Virus record (IMG/VR): IMGVR_UViG_3300043446_003513
Span: 42,680 to 106,679 of that record
DNA from: a virus
Length of the DNA: 64,000 nt
Direction: 5' to 3' (one strand)
The notes below the pieces were generated by a model. It saw only the letters and a list, made by a program, of their open reading frames with translations, made no database searches and was not told the DNA's origin. Position numbers and translations under genes: made by a program. Of this stretch, positions 1 through 5,373 are shown in pieces. How positions within the stretch are numbered: position 1 is the first letter of the stretch; every line of letters starts with the position of its first letter.

Positions 1-2
1 AG

Positions 3-134
3 GAATCTGGCTCTGCAATTGATTCCATGGAGCGGACGTACTGGGAGGGACACCTAGACGCCTTGTCAGATATCTACAGTCTCACATATGCATTGGCATT
101 CGAAATTCAAGAAAGGGATTCTCGTGAAGTATAA
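3..134 (+). CDS. 5'-truncated small protein (C-terminal 43 residues)
   Basis: An open frame enters from the left edge and ends at TAA 132-134. Its last residues read ...SLTYALAFEIQERDSREV. The end overlaps the GTG start of the next gene by 11 bases, the tight coupling seen throughout this phage, which supports it as a real coding end. The family is not recognised and the start lies outside the window. Confidence 0.6.
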   Translation, partial: ESGSAIDSMERTYWEGHLDALSDIYSLTYALAFEIQERDSREV

Positions 135-303
135 AGTATACGGTCGTAAGAACCAAGATTTTATAATTACAGTAAATGCTACAAGTCCTGAGGAGGCTGC
201 AAGCATTGCAAATGGAATGTCTTCACATCTATGGACTGAGATTGAAACGGACGACGTCATCGAAGCAATTGACGTTGTTGACTATGAATTGGGGAATCGA
301 TAA
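124..303 (+). CDS. small alpha/beta protein of unknown function (59 aa)
   Basis: GTG at 124 is chosen because AAGGGA lies six bases upstream and the start overlaps the preceding stop; an in-frame ATG at 88 has no such site. The protein starts KYKVYGRKNQDFIITV, followed by a helix with the pattern SPEEAASIA and an acidic EIETDDVIEAIDVV strand. The layout (strand, 'EDA' helix, 'DEI..I.I' strand) resembles the 47-aa product at 12884-13027, so the two may belong to one small phage family. No function can be assigned. Confidence 0.75.
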   Translation: MKYKVYGRKNQDFIITVNATSPEEAASIANGMSSHLWTEIETDDVIEAIDVVDYELGNR

Positions 304-437
304 TGGAGACTACTAAGGCCCATATCTCAGACGTTTTAAAGAAGGTCCAGTCCCTTATGGACTCAGGATCCCTGCACGAGCTGGATGAGGCCTATAGCCT
401 CATCTCAGATTTAATTAATGATATCGAGATGTCCTAA
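303..437 (+). CDS. small helical protein of unknown function (44 aa)
   Basis: ATG 303-305 overlaps the previous TAA (TAATG), indicating translational coupling. The product (METTKAHISDVLKKVQSL...) is predicted to be almost entirely helical and acidic at the end. It has no cysteines and no recognised motif. The gene is short, but the start-stop overlap and the end just before the promoter region support it. Confidence 0.65.
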   Translation: METTKAHISDVLKKVQSLMDSGSLHELDEAYSLISDLINDIEMS

Positions 438-490
438 TTGGGGGCGGAAAAACCCAGTTACGGAAATAACTAAATATAGGCGGAAAGCTG

Positions 491-519
491 TTTACAAATC
501 CTTGTAAATGGTATATAAT
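491..519 (+). promoter_or_regulatory. strong sigma-70-type promoter with overlapping inverted repeat
   Basis: The -35 box TTTACA (491-496), a 17-base spacer and a consensus -10 box TATAAT (514-519) precede the gene at 545. The sequence TTTACAA-ATCC-TTGTAAA (491-508) is a perfect 7-bp inverted repeat covering the -35 box, so it is a candidate operator. A regulator bound there would block polymerase; the Lsr2-like product of the gene itself is one possible binder (inference). Confidence 0.8.
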
Positions 520-544
520 TAAAAAGATCATGAAAGGATCTAAA

Positions 545-688
545 ATGACAACAAAGCGAGAATATCTAAAGTCCAAGGGAATCACAGTTGGAGCCCGTGG
601 CCGTTTTTCAGGTGCAGCTAAGCAAGCCATTCAAGAGGCTTTGCAAAAGGGTGTAACCTTCACAGATGAGAAGGCCCCACGCAAGTAA
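545..688 (+). CDS. Lsr2-like AT-hook DNA-binding peptide (47 aa)
   Basis: The product has the pattern REYLKSKGITVGARGRFSG followed by a helix AAKQAIQEAL. This matches the C-terminal DNA-binding domain of actinobacterial Lsr2 (REWA..NG..V..RGRIP..V..AY), including the RGR motif that inserts into the minor groove of AT-rich DNA. The N-terminal dimerisation domain of Lsr2 is absent. ATG 545 follows AAAGGATC. The gene stands alone between a strong promoter and a strong terminator, so it is probably highly expressed. A role in competing with host Lsr2 on the AT-rich phage genome is inference. The homology call is from motif only. Confidence 0.6.
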   Translation: MTTKREYLKSKGITVGARGRFSGAAKQAIQEALQKGVTFTDEKAPRK

Positions 689-701
689 CCTGAACTAATA
701 C

Positions 702-742
702 GGAGGGATGGTTGAGGAGACTTGCCATCCCTCCTTTCATTT
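702..742 (+). terminator. intrinsic terminator after the Lsr2-like gene
   Basis: GGAGGGATGG (702-711) pairs perfectly with CCATCCCTCC (725-734), followed by TTTCATTT. Confidence 0.85.
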
Positions 743-770
743 GGTAGAATTGAACATTTGAGAGGCGGAC

Positions 771-1049
771 ATGAAGAAAAAGATACCTGAGGCAAAAGTA
801 GTAGAGGCTCTAGCAAGCCTATTAGATAATTACTGGTTCAACCCCAAGATATTCGCAAATCTAATTGTTAACGAATATCCACTATATACCCAAGATAAAC
901 TAACTGAGTTAATTGTAGAGATAGTAAGATATCAGAAGCAACGCTTCTCACACGAGTTGGAGCACGGTGAGACGTCTTCGGGACTGCTCTTCTCCGAGTA
1001 CATTGGGTCCATTATCGAAGCAAATGAGGGCAGCAATGGCCAGGGCTGA
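771..1049 (+). CDS. hypothetical helical protein (92 aa)
   Basis: ATG 771 follows GAGGCGGAC, a good ribosome site. The protein begins MKKKIPEAKVVEALASLLDN and is largely alpha-helical, with a polar Gly/Ser/Asn tail. It has no cysteines, membrane segment or recognised motif. It overlaps the next gene by 14 bases and shares the terminator at 1250. Confidence 0.75.
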   Translation: MKKKIPEAKVVEALASLLDNYWFNPKIFANLIVNEYPLYTQDKLTELIVEIVRYQKQRFSHELEHGETSSGLLFSEYIGSIIEANEGSNGQG

Positions 1050-1230
1050 ATTCGATAGCTTAGGAAGAAGCAATCGGCTCAAAAGAGGCAAGCGGGCCCA
1101 GGATAAAGACTATGCATGGCAAATGACTAAGAAGATAATTGATCGGCGGAAGGCCGATAAACAAAAAGAAATAGATCTCTATAATGAACTTTGTGGTCCA
1201 GTAACTATAACATATATAGATAAGAACTAA
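1036..1230 (+). CDS. hypothetical basic protein (64 aa)
   Basis: ATG 1036 is preferred over an upstream in-frame ATG at 967 because it has GAGGG seven bases upstream and overlaps the previous gene only slightly. The product (MARAEFDSLGRSNRLKRGKR...) is very rich in Lys and Arg, which suggests nucleic-acid contact, but no family is recognised. It is the last gene of the plus-strand block. Confidence 0.7.
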   Translation: MARAEFDSLGRSNRLKRGKRAQDKDYAWQMTKKIIDRRKADKQKEIDLYNELCGPVTITYIDKN

Positions 1231-1249
1231 TTAGATATATCTTCCCCTT

Positions 1250-1282
1250 ATGCCCAAGTTTTATTGCTTGGGCATATTTTTA
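1250..1282 (+). terminator. intrinsic terminator closing the plus-strand block
   Basis: ATGCCCAAG (1250-1258) pairs with CTTGGGCAT (1267-1275), followed by ATTTTTAT. The minus strand lacks a T-run, so it works rightward only. Confidence 0.9.
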
Positions 1283-1618
1283 TGGGCAAAATCAAGGGCC
1301 AAATGTCTGCTTTACGACATATGATCAAAAATCCCAGAAATTTACATATAAATCTATCAATATGTCGACAAATCTATATAGAATTATACCAATTTAGATC
1401 TAAATCTGCTAAAATTTAGTCAAAATATGGGCCATTTTTCTCGTTTACGAGGGCATATAAAATGTCCCTGAACGGTACAAATTGGACATATATGGACAAA
1501 GTGGAGCAAAATGGTATTAAGTGGGGCATTATGGGGTGGCTCAATTACTCATATATAAATTTGTCGATATATCTCTAGTAATTAGACCAATATCTATAGT
1601 CATTTAGATCATAGGATA
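1283..1618. other. palindrome-rich non-coding gap between convergent gene blocks
   Basis: No convincing reading frame is seen in these 336 bases. They contain a perfect 14-bp palindrome ATTTAGATCTAAAT (1392-1405), a short stem CTCGT/ACGAG near 1440-1451, and two inverted near-copies of one motif, ATATGTCGACAAAT (1360-1373) and ATTTGTCGATATAT (1559-1572). TGTCC and GGACA also repeat around 1463-1493. This could be a replication, partition or packaging site, or simply a spacer; the sequence does not decide. Confidence 0.5.
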
Positions 1619-1876
1619 CTAGTCAGAATAGCCTTTAAAGGGCTTATAAGGCCATTTAAGAGGGCGGGAGAATCTCTTGATAGTGTTCTCTTTTGGCTCA
1701 TTTGATGAATTTTTATCAAGGCTATTAAGCCTTCTAATGGCATCAGTATAGCCTTTGAGAACAGTCTCGTAATTGGCATTTAATTTCTCGTATTTGGAAT
1801 ATATCATAATATACTGTCCTACGATATATATAAAGGCTATTGTAGTTATTATAGATACTACTTGGTAGATTACCAT
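1619..1876 (-). CDS. single-pass membrane protein (85 aa)
   Basis: The start ATG at 1876 overlaps the stop of the upstream gene (ATGGTAA). Residues about 3-22 (IYQVVSIITTIAFIYIVGQY) form one membrane helix. A polar stretch with coiled-coil character (YEKLNANYETVLKGYTDAIR) and a basic C-terminal tail follow. The family is not recognised. It is the last gene of the leftward block. Confidence 0.7.
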   Translation of the reverse strand: MVIYQVVSIITTIAFIYIVGQYIMIYSKYEKLNANYETVLKGYTDAIRRLNSLDKNSSNEPKENTIKRFSRPLKWPYKPFKGYSD

Positions 1877-2061
1877 TGAGCTTCCCCGTCCCATTCTGCC
1901 AGAATTTCCATGGCTTTTATGAGGCTAGTTTCTGGGATGTCATTAAATAGGATACGGTTCTTTTCTGTATGCCTAGTCCAGCCCCGCCATCCCTGCCTAT
2001 CCTGCCACATTTTACTGGCAGTATTATGACGATCCAAAAGATGATTATTTATTGTATCCAT
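1870..2061 (-). CDS. hypothetical protein (63 aa)
   Basis: The ATG at 2061 lies inside the end of the upstream gene (ATGGATACAATAA), giving a 13-base overlap. The product has a Trp/Arg-rich centre (MWQDRQGWRGWTRHTEKN) and a C-terminal helix ending ILAEWDGEAQW. No family is recognised. Confidence 0.65.
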   Translation of the reverse strand: MDTINNHLLDRHNTASKMWQDRQGWRGWTRHTEKNRILFNDIPETSLIKAMEILAEWDGEAQW

Positions 2062-2204
2062 TTATCTCCATCCCAATTCTTTTTAGCCCATTCTGCAACG
2101 AAGTCTGCCGAATCTACGCATGGTCTACATAGCCAAAGCATCTTATCTCCGTCCTGGTAAGCGTAGCTTCCCTTTCGGAGGCATGTGTCGCATCTAGTCA
2201 TCAT
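2049..2204 (-). CDS. small zinc-ribbon protein (51 aa)
   Basis: The frame begins ATGATG at 2204 after AGAAGGAAATTTT and encodes MMTRCDTCLRKGSY...LWLCRPCVDSADF, ending WDGDKWIQ. Two CxxC pairs 21 residues apart form a likely zinc site. It overlaps both neighbours by 4 and 13 bases, typical of translationally coupled phage genes. Its role is unknown; small zinc ribbons like this are common in actinophages. Confidence 0.75.
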   Translation of the reverse strand: MMTRCDTCLRKGSYAYQDGDKMLWLCRPCVDSADFVAEWAKKNWDGDKWIQ

Positions 2205-2398
2205 AAAATTTCCTTCTCTCGCGTCGCACTTTTCGCACTTTCTGTCGAATTGTGATCTAATTTAACTATATGGTAATTATTTTTCTCTAATATATACATA
2301 ATGAATTTAGCCATCTGTCTAGGCTCGTCTGGAAGCCCATATTGATATTGATGATATAAGCCTTCCTGTAATATATAGAATGGAGTATCTTTATTCAC
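2201..2398 (-). CDS. hypothetical protein (65 aa)
   Basis: GTG at 2398 overlaps the preceding stop (GTGA). The product (MNKDTPFYILQEGLYHQYQY...) has a central helix DEPRQMAKFIMYILEKNNYH and a polar tail. No motif or family is recognised. Confidence 0.65.
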   Translation of the reverse strand: MNKDTPFYILQEGLYHQYQYGLPDEPRQMAKFIMYILEKNNYHIVKLDHNSTESAKSATREKEIL

Positions 2399-2589
2399 TT
2401 TACATCCTTCATAATAAAAGCCGCTGCTTCATCGTAGCCAGCCTCTACTAACATATCCGCCACTGTTTCCCTTTCAAGCTTACGAGCCTTTGTACAGCCG
2501 CTGCAAGGGCATTTCCAGGACGTCTTCCTGTAGGTTATTTGATCCCTGGGTGGTCTTAAATGATCCGTCTCTGCCGCTTCTAAATCCAT
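2395..2589 (-). CDS. small cysteine-containing protein (64 aa)
   Basis: ATG 2589 follows GGAGGCGGAA. A KCPCSGCTKAR segment (Cys-x-Cys-x2-Cys) near residue 27 suggests a metal site, and the C-terminal half (ERETVADMLVEAGYDEAAAF) is helical. It is the first gene read from the promoter at 2606-2634. Function unknown. Confidence 0.7.
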   Translation of the reverse strand: MDLEAAETDHLRPPRDQITYRKTSWKCPCSGCTKARKLERETVADMLVEAGYDEAAAFIMKDVK

Positions 2590-2605
2590 TTCCGCCTCCG
2601 TGTAA

Positions 2606-2634
2606 AGTATATAATATTAAAATATTCTAGTCAA
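2606..2634 (-). promoter_or_regulatory. near-consensus promoter with palindromic spacer
   Basis: On the minus strand, TTGACT (2634-2629), 17 bases, then TATACT (2611-2606). The spacer holds AATATT-TT-AATATT, a perfect inverted repeat. The -35 box includes the TGA stop of the preceding HTH gene. Confidence 0.8.
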
Positions 2635-2819
2635 CCACATTTAGGACATTGATATTTACTATGAACACATGATGGAAGTTTACGATAAATACTAAAATCA
2701 TTTAACCAAGATATAATTACTGTGGTAGTAGTATTGCATTGATTAGCTATTTCTTCTACTGATCTTTTTTGATTAACATATTGTTCTATTAACCATTTTT
2801 TGTCTGTAAATTTCGCCAA
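2631..2819 (-). CDS. small helix-turn-helix protein (62 aa)
   Basis: TTG at 2819 is used because GGAGG sits a few bases upstream. The N-terminal part (WLIEQYVNQKRSVEEIANQC...VIISWLNDFSIYRK) is a homeodomain-like helix-turn-helix of the kind found at the ends of phage homing endonucleases. Here it stands alone, followed by a CPKCG zinc-knuckle end. It resembles the 48-aa HTH at 25048-25194. Possible roles are repressor, or remnant of a mobile HNH gene. Confidence 0.65.
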   Translation of the reverse strand: MAKFTDKKWLIEQYVNQKRSVEEIANQCNTTTTVIISWLNDFSIYRKLPSCVHSKYQCPKCG

Positions 2820-2902
2820 GGGCTTTCCTCCGCCTCATCAATATAGTCATCCATATTTTTGGTGTGATCGATAGTACAATTTCCACATGCCCTACACATC
2901 AT
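2789..2902 (-). CDS. tiny cysteine-rich protein (37 aa)
   Basis: The frame starts at ATG 2902, overlapping the stop of the oxygenase gene upstream (ATGA). It encodes MMCRACGNCTIDHTKN followed by an acidic stretch DDYIDEAEESPW. The CxxCxxC cluster suggests metal binding. Its 3' end runs 31 bases into the HTH gene, so it is less certain than its neighbours. Confidence 0.55.
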   Translation of the reverse strand: MMCRACGNCTIDHTKNMDDYIDEAEESPWRNLQTKNG

Positions 2903-3456
2903 GGCATAAAATATCCAGGATGAGGAAATATATAATCCATATAGGCATATCTAGTTCCAGATAAAACCTCCTGAGTATAATGATTTGTTTCTGGTAAGTA
3001 ATCAAATATTAATAAATCATTGTGTTCTGGCTTATATTTAAAGTTTAAGTTAGGAAATACTATTTCCCCTCCAGTAAAATCTCCTAAATACCAAGCTATT
3101 TTATAATCTATGAAGCTATTTGATTCATGTTTTGAAATTTCAGACTTTTGACCAGTTCTCAATCTTATAAAATTAATATGCTGATAGGTCCAATGTGTTG
3201 GTGCCAACATGTCTATTAATGGATCATGAACATCTTGATAACTTATTATATCAACCCCACATTTATCTTCCCAATAGGTTCCTTGTATATCGCCAGACTC
3301 ATAGTTTTCATGTTCGTACCAAACACTTTCTGGGTGGGAATTCAATATAGATATATATTTGTCAGCTATCGACAAATCAAAAAAGTTTTTATATAAATAT
3401 ACATGATCATTTAATTTAATTATTTTTTGATCTGTCAATAGCCGTGGAGTATTCAT
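2899..3456 (-). CDS. 2OG-Fe(II) oxygenase-like protein, prolyl hydroxylase type, altered metal triad (185 aa)
   Basis: The fold pattern of the prolyl 4-hydroxylase family is clear: YLGDFTGGEIVFP in the middle, then KPEHNDLLIF, distal NHYTQEV (H159) and GTRYAYMDYIF (R169, 2-oxoglutarate contact). The proximal motif, normally HxD, reads H110-E-S112, so the metal-binding Asp is replaced by Ser. The protein may be inactive, or have shifted chemistry as in halogenases where this Asp is lost; that is inference. ATG 3456 is chosen because it follows the ahpD stop by one base (TAAAATG). It lies in the ahpC-ahpD operon. Confidence 0.75.
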   Translation of the reverse strand: MNTPRLLTDQKIIKLNDHVYLYKNFFDLSIADKYISILNSHPESVWYEHENYESGDIQGTYWEDKCGVDIISYQDVHDPLIDMLAPTHWTYQHINFIRLRTGQKSEISKHESNSFIDYKIAWYLGDFTGGEIVFPNLNFKYKPEHNDLLIFDYLPETNHYTQEVLSGTRYAYMDYIFPHPGYFMP

Positions 3457-3457
3457 T

Positions 3458-3967
3458 TTAAGCCGATAAGATTTTTGAAATTGCATTTATTGTTGATGCA
3501 ATTCTTCCAATATCTCTAAGTTGTTCCGTAGAGTATCCTTCTTGCTTTAAAGTGTCATAATGAGCTTTCACACAAAAATGGCACTTTCCAATTATTGATG
3601 CTACTAATGAGTAGGCTTCAAACTTGCCCTTGGTAGTTCCGCCATGACTTGAAATAGCATTCATTCTTAATTGAGCTGGAAGACCTTTTAAGTCTTTATC
3701 TCCCGCCATCTCAATATACGGGTACCAAATATTATTTTGAGCCATTAATGATGCAGCAGTAAGAGCGGCATCTCTTTCAGTAACATTATCAGCGCTTGCT
3801 AAAATAAAAGTTAAAAGCTTACTGTTTCCTGTAGCAAATGCAGCAGAAATAGATAAATACTTTGCTTCTTCTGGATCAATAGAAGATCTATTAATAACTG
3901 CATCTAGATTTAACTTAATATCTTTAGCGTAATCAGGAATAGACTCTTTTAGTTGATCAACCCACAT
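3458..3967 (-). CDS. ahpD: alkyl hydroperoxidase AhpD (169 aa)
   Basis: The carboxymuconolactone decarboxylase-like fold signature is present: E117 in KFEAYSLVAS, then GKCHFCVKAHYDTL giving C129, C132 and H136. These match the Glu, CxxC and His proton-relay residues of mycobacterial AhpD. Length equals the bacterial family. AhpD reduces AhpC, normally via lipoamide-linked enzymes of the host. It overlaps the end of ahpC by 11 bases, so the two are translated together. A phage-borne ahpCD pair is unusual; the motif evidence is strong. Confidence 0.92.
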   Translation of the reverse strand: MWVDQLKESIPDYAKDIKLNLDAVINRSSIDPEEAKYLSISAAFATGNSKLLTFILASADNVTERDAALTAASLMAQNNIWYPYIEMAGDKDLKGLPAQLRMNAISSHGGTTKGKFEAYSLVASIIGKCHFCVKAHYDTLKQEGYSTEQLRDIGRIASTINAISKILSA

Positions 3968-4502
3968 TTAATGTGTCTCCACCCAAAGGTCTGTTGCATG
4001 CACAAAGTTCTCCAGTTTGCAAGGCGTCCAAAACTCTCAAAGCTTCGTCTGCATTGCGACCAACGTCTAGATTATTGCAAGTAACATGTTGAATAATATT
4101 ATCTGGATCTACAATAAATGTTGCACGATATGTAACTCCAGATGAATGGTGAACGCCTAAATCATTTGCTAATTGGTGCGCCGTATCTGCAAATGACCAA
4201 GAATTTGTTTTTCTTAGATCTTCATGAGCATTTCTCCAGGCCACCTTACAAAATTCATTATCGACAGAACCAGTCATTAATACTGCATCACGGTCGTTAA
4301 AATCATTGACTAACTTATCATATGCAACAATTTCTGTTGGACATACAAAAGTAAAGTCTTTTGGATAAAAAACAATTATTTTCCATTTTCCAGGAAATGA
4401 ATCTTGTGTAATAGTTTCGAAAGTTGAATCGTCATAAGTTAAAGCTCCTGGCTTAACACCAGTAACAGCAAAATCTCCTAATTTGCTTCCAACAGTTTTC
4501 AT
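3957..4502 (-). CDS. ahpC: peroxiredoxin AhpC, three-cysteine actinobacterial type (181 aa)
   Basis: A typical 2-Cys peroxiredoxin: VFYPKDFTFVCPTE places the peroxidatic Cys at 54, with catalytic Thr and the conserved Arg in GVTYRATFIVD. The C-terminus has GELCACNRP, giving C167 and C169. This third cysteine is the hallmark of mycobacterial-type AhpC that is reduced by AhpD. It removes hydrogen peroxide, organic peroxides and peroxynitrite in the cytoplasm. ATG 4502 follows AAAGGAG. A dedicated promoter with an inverted repeat precedes it. Confidence 0.95.
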   Translation of the reverse strand: MKTVGSKLGDFAVTGVKPGALTYDDSTFETITQDSFPGKWKIIVFYPKDFTFVCPTEIVAYDKLVNDFNDRDAVLMTGSVDNEFCKVAWRNAHEDLRKTNSWSFADTAHQLANDLGVHHSSGVTYRATFIVDPDNIIQHVTCNNLDVGRNADEALRVLDALQTGELCACNRPLGGDTLNVG

Positions 4503-4525
4503 TTTTCTCCTTTGTGTAGGGTTTT

Positions 4526-4554
4526 AGTATACAAAATGTTTTTGTATCTGTCAA
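4526..4554 (-). promoter_or_regulatory. ahpC promoter with 8-bp inverted repeat
   Basis: Minus-strand TTGACA (4554-4549), 17-base spacer, TATACT (4531-4526). ATACAAAA (4529-4536) and TTTTGTAT (4540-4547) form a perfect inverted repeat spaced by 3 bases, covering the spacer and part of the -10 box. It is a good candidate operator. Confidence 0.85.
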
Positions 4555-4586
4555 AAAAAATAATAGCTCGCATAAGCGAGCTATTA
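4553..4586 (-). terminator. intrinsic terminator upstream of ahpC
   Basis: TAATAGCTCGC (4561-4571) pairs perfectly with GCGAGCTATTA (4576-4586). On the minus strand eight Ts follow (4560-4553), and the last of these form the start of the ahpC -35 box. It ends transcription of the small-gene operon 5284-4601. Confidence 0.92.
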
Positions 4587-4600
4587 CTATAATGTTATTT

Positions 4601-4804
4601 TTATACTTTTCTGCGACCAGTCTTTTTTGGTTTAATTCCGCCAACGGGCCTTTCTCTACGAATGCCATGTCGGTTTCTATCTACAACTAATCCTTGTTTT
4701 GGATATTTTCTTGTAGCCTGTTCGCTTGTTACAGCTCCTGCTGGAGCTGAATTTGGTGGCGGAACCATTCCAGTTCCATCATCCTTTTTAAAATTTTCAG
4801 ACAT
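4601..4804 (-). CDS. small basic Pro/Gly-rich protein (67 aa)
   Basis: The product has a disordered N-terminus (GTGMVPPPNSAPAGA) and a very basic end (RNRHGIRRERPVGG...KKTGRRKV). No domain is recognised. It closes the operon before the terminator. The basic tail suggests nucleic acid or capsid contact (inference). Confidence 0.7.
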   Translation of the reverse strand: MSENFKKDDGTGMVPPPNSAPAGAVTSEQATRKYPKQGLVVDRNRHGIRRERPVGGIKPKKTGRRKV

Positions 4805-4807
4805 TAA

Positions 4808-4981
4808 TTAATCCTCTTCTGCATTTAAAGGATTTTCTAATTCTGACTCATTTTCCATTTCAGAAATTTCAAGATTCAATCCCTGATATGCTGCATTTGA
4901 TCCAAGAGGGTTCATTGAGTCAGTAGAAAACATTCCACCAGAACGAATAACTTGAGGCTCTCCATTAATATTTTGTATCAT
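4808..4981 (-). CDS. small acidic protein (57 aa)
   Basis: ATG 4981 overlaps the preceding TAA (TAATG) and follows GGAGGACATG. The protein is polar, with an acidic C-terminus rich in Glu and Asn (SEMENESELENPLNAEED). No family is recognised. Confidence 0.7.
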   Translation of the reverse strand: MIQNINGEPQVIRSGGMFSTDSMNPLGSNAAYQGLNLEISEMENESELENPLNAEED

Positions 4982-5079
4982 TACATGTCCTCCTTTTTTG
5001 ATTCGAGTGACATTGTCTTAGCATCTTTTAATGGTACACCCATAAAATCTTCGCTGTCACAACCACACATAGCGCACAT
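4981..5079 (-). CDS. tiny cysteine-containing protein (32 aa)
   Basis: The frame starts at ATG 5079 after AGGAAAC and encodes MCAMCGCDSEDFMG...KKEDM. Three cysteines in eight residues suggest metal binding. Overlap with the next start (TAATG) supports it. Function unknown. Confidence 0.6.
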   Translation of the reverse strand: MCAMCGCDSEDFMGVPLKDAKTMSLESKKEDM

Positions 5080-5080
5080 A

Positions 5081-5284
5081 TTAGTTTCCTGCGCCGAAGT
5101 TACGAGTCTCTTCTACAGAGTGGACCATTTTGTTTGTTAATCCAGCTTCTCCCTGTGAAGACTTGTCTTGTGCTGCTGGGAATGATCCTGTCGCTGGAGA
5201 ATAGTCTCCCGACGCATTAATACCATTTGTTCCTGCTGCACGACGATTTGCTGTAAAACCGTCCATGTTAATTCCGTTTGTCAT
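5081..5284 (-). CDS. low-complexity Asn/Gly/Ala protein (67 aa)
   Basis: ATG 5284 follows AGGAGATATA. The protein is rich in Asn, Gly, Ala and Ser (TNGINMDGFTANRRAAG, then TNGINASGDYSPATG), with an imperfect internal repeat TNGIN. It is probably disordered. First gene of the operon 5284-4601. No family is recognised. Confidence 0.7.
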   Translation of the reverse strand: MTNGINMDGFTANRRAAGTNGINASGDYSPATGSFPAAQDKSSQGEAGLTNKMVHSVEETRNFGAGN

Positions 5285-5337
5285 TATATCTCCTATAGGT
5301 TATATTTAAGCGGGTCTAGAAGTCCGCTCATCAGTCT

Positions 5338-5373
5338 ATTATAGCATTTAAATCAACTAAAAGTACTTAGTTG
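5338..5373 (-). promoter_or_regulatory. extended -10 promoter with operator-like repeat
   Basis: Minus-strand TGCTATAAT (5346-5338) is an extended -10 element without a good -35. CAACTAA (5354-5360) and TTAGTTG (5367-5373) form an inverted repeat over the -35 position. The segment TTTTAGTTGATTTAAA resembles the spacers of the promoters at 23290 and 62248. Confidence 0.65.

Noticed and set aside
1283-1618. Attachment site or origin as a firm call
   Set aside because: Palindromes and repeats are visible, but no integrase, initiator gene or host tRNA identity supports either function.
4453-4668. 71-codon minus-strand frame across the ahpC promoter
   Set aside because: It runs through a terminator and promoter, is out of frame with both flanking genes and has no coding character.
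5308-5332. Hairpin AGCGGG...TCCGCT as a terminator
   Set aside because: It has a short stem with a wobble pair and no T-run. It lies in the 5' leader of the following gene, so it was not called.
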